From: Casuarius casuarius
Lineage: Eukaryota > Chordata > Aves > Casuariiformes > Casuariidae
Direction of reading: 5' to 3'
Length of the DNA: 64,000 bases
Assembly (NCBI GenBank): GCA_003342895.1
Contig: PTFA01000011.1
Location: 4,927,652 to 4,991,651, forward strand
This document shows positions 63,108 to 64,000 of this stretch, in pieces. Both the position numbers and the translations under genes were made by a program. The notes beneath the pieces were generated by a model, which ran no database searches, was not told the DNA's origin, and was given only the letters and a program-made list of their open reading frames with translations. Position 1 is the first letter of the stretch, and every line of letters begins with the position of its first letter.

Positions 63108-64000
63108 GTTGTTCCCATCCTTTAATTAAAACACTTTCAGCTCTCTTCAGTTTGACTATTAAGTGAGAATGAAGATCATTATTTAGGAAAACAGCTGATT
63201 ATTTTTGCTAAATGAAATGCGCCTATCTCTTTGCTGTGTATCTAGACAGGAAAAATGTGAAAATATTTACCCTCCATAAGTAATATGCTCCACATATTCA
63301 AATTTACCCTCATCACAAATGCACTCAAGCATGCCCCACAGCAGATTTAGGATGATATATGGGGCTGGTCATGGTGGGTTACCCTTCTCTAAAGGAAAAT
63401 GGAGAGCTAAGTGGCCAAGGCTCCCTCCTGGAAGAAGGAGGAAGGAGATGCCACAACTTCCATGAAGAGCGAGAGAGGAAGAGGAGATGCACTGAGGAAT
63501 GAGAAGGAGACTTTGAAAAGCATGTTATCCCATGAGGGATAACAGGAAAAGAGCAATGAAACAGGAAGTCAGGGGGAAAGAAAACATGAGGCTTTTTATC
63601 ATATACCATAAAAAATTCATTAGAGAGTTTTCTGAGAGTGAAAACTGAATATGGGACACAGCTGAAAGGGAGAACAAGACTCCCTGGATGCTGATATCCT
63701 GATTTATAACTAGATTATATGAGGGCCAAATTTAATCTCTCTCCCTTACACTTTATAATACAGTAACACTTTATAATGCAGTAGTATTTTCTACTCCAGT
63801 TATTGATTGGGCTTTCAGTACAACCTCAGGTGTTAGGATTCTTCAAGCCAGCATACATCAATGTGTATGCTCATATAACCAAATGGTCTACAGAAGCCAG
63901 CAAAGTCCATACTCCTTCCTCCTTCCTCCAGAAGTGCAGATGTCCTCCATATTTTCCCTGAAGTCTGGAGACTGTGGAATACAAACCTTCATCCGAAGTG
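63108..64000. other. Non-genic stretch to window end
   Basis: No gene is recognised. The plus strand is strongly purine-rich between about 63405 and 63590 (GGAAGAAGGAGGAAGGAG and similar), which explains the pyrimidine-derived Ser/Pro/Leu-rich minus-strand frame at 63379-63609. Confidence 0.6.

Noticed and set aside
1..64000. CRISPR arrays, bacterial operons, prophage, rRNA, tRNA or known microRNA hairpins
   Set aside because: No regularly spaced identical repeats, no dense same-strand frames, no cloverleaf-like sequence and no familiar microRNA seed-plus-stem was found by eye. The microRNA and tRNA search by eye is not exhaustive.

Overview
The window reads as vertebrate, most likely bird, nuclear DNA. 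The main evidence is a CR1-type LINE whose 3' end carries the octamer tail typical of avian CR1 (19352-19620), plus several much older, decayed CR1 remnants. The rest is AT-rich, with low overall repeat density and none of the closely packed open frames of a bacterial or viral genome. Single ambiguous bases and one 661-base N gap (56745-57405) show that it comes from a draft assembly. Crocodile or turtle cannot be excluded from sequence alone.

I recognise no protein-coding gene. The longer open frames are mostly chance frames, frames in strand-biased DNA, or frames crossing ambiguous bases or the gap. The window is best described as intergenic or deep intronic. Three segments have exon-like properties and are offered only as candidates: 17813-17978 (acceptor, open frame, stop, then AATAAA), 41547-41681 (acceptor, open frame, donor) and 34392-34497 (acceptor, open frame, donor). 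A CpG-island-like segment at 57406-57720 directly abuts the N gap and is the best candidate for a promoter or first exon.

Layout. 1-13.5 kb: AT-rich and unremarkable, with one ancient palindromic repeat near 2.57 kb. 13.56-16.76 kb: a heavily decayed tandem array with a period of about 165-185 bases, a purine-rich plus strand and telomere-like TTAGGG words; this is the most unusual structure here. 17-19.3 kb: candidate terminal exon and a T-rich short tandem repeat. 19.35-19.62 kb: CR1 3' end, minus strand. 22.6-23.3 kb: ancient CR1 and a neighbouring old interspersed repeat. 33.4-34.05 kb: ancient CR1-like DNA containing a perfect hairpin. 34-47.8 kb: mostly plain, with two candidate exons. 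47.87 kb: compound (CG)n(TG)n microsatellite. 49.57-49.86 kb: GC-rich degenerate minisatellite-like insert. 56.7-57.7 kb: gap plus CpG-rich segment. 59.73-60.1 kb: well-preserved ancient CR1 3' region. 63.08 kb: second copy of the old palindromic repeat.

All functional statements are inferences. Family assignments for repeats come from recognising consensus-like wording by eye, not from a database search.
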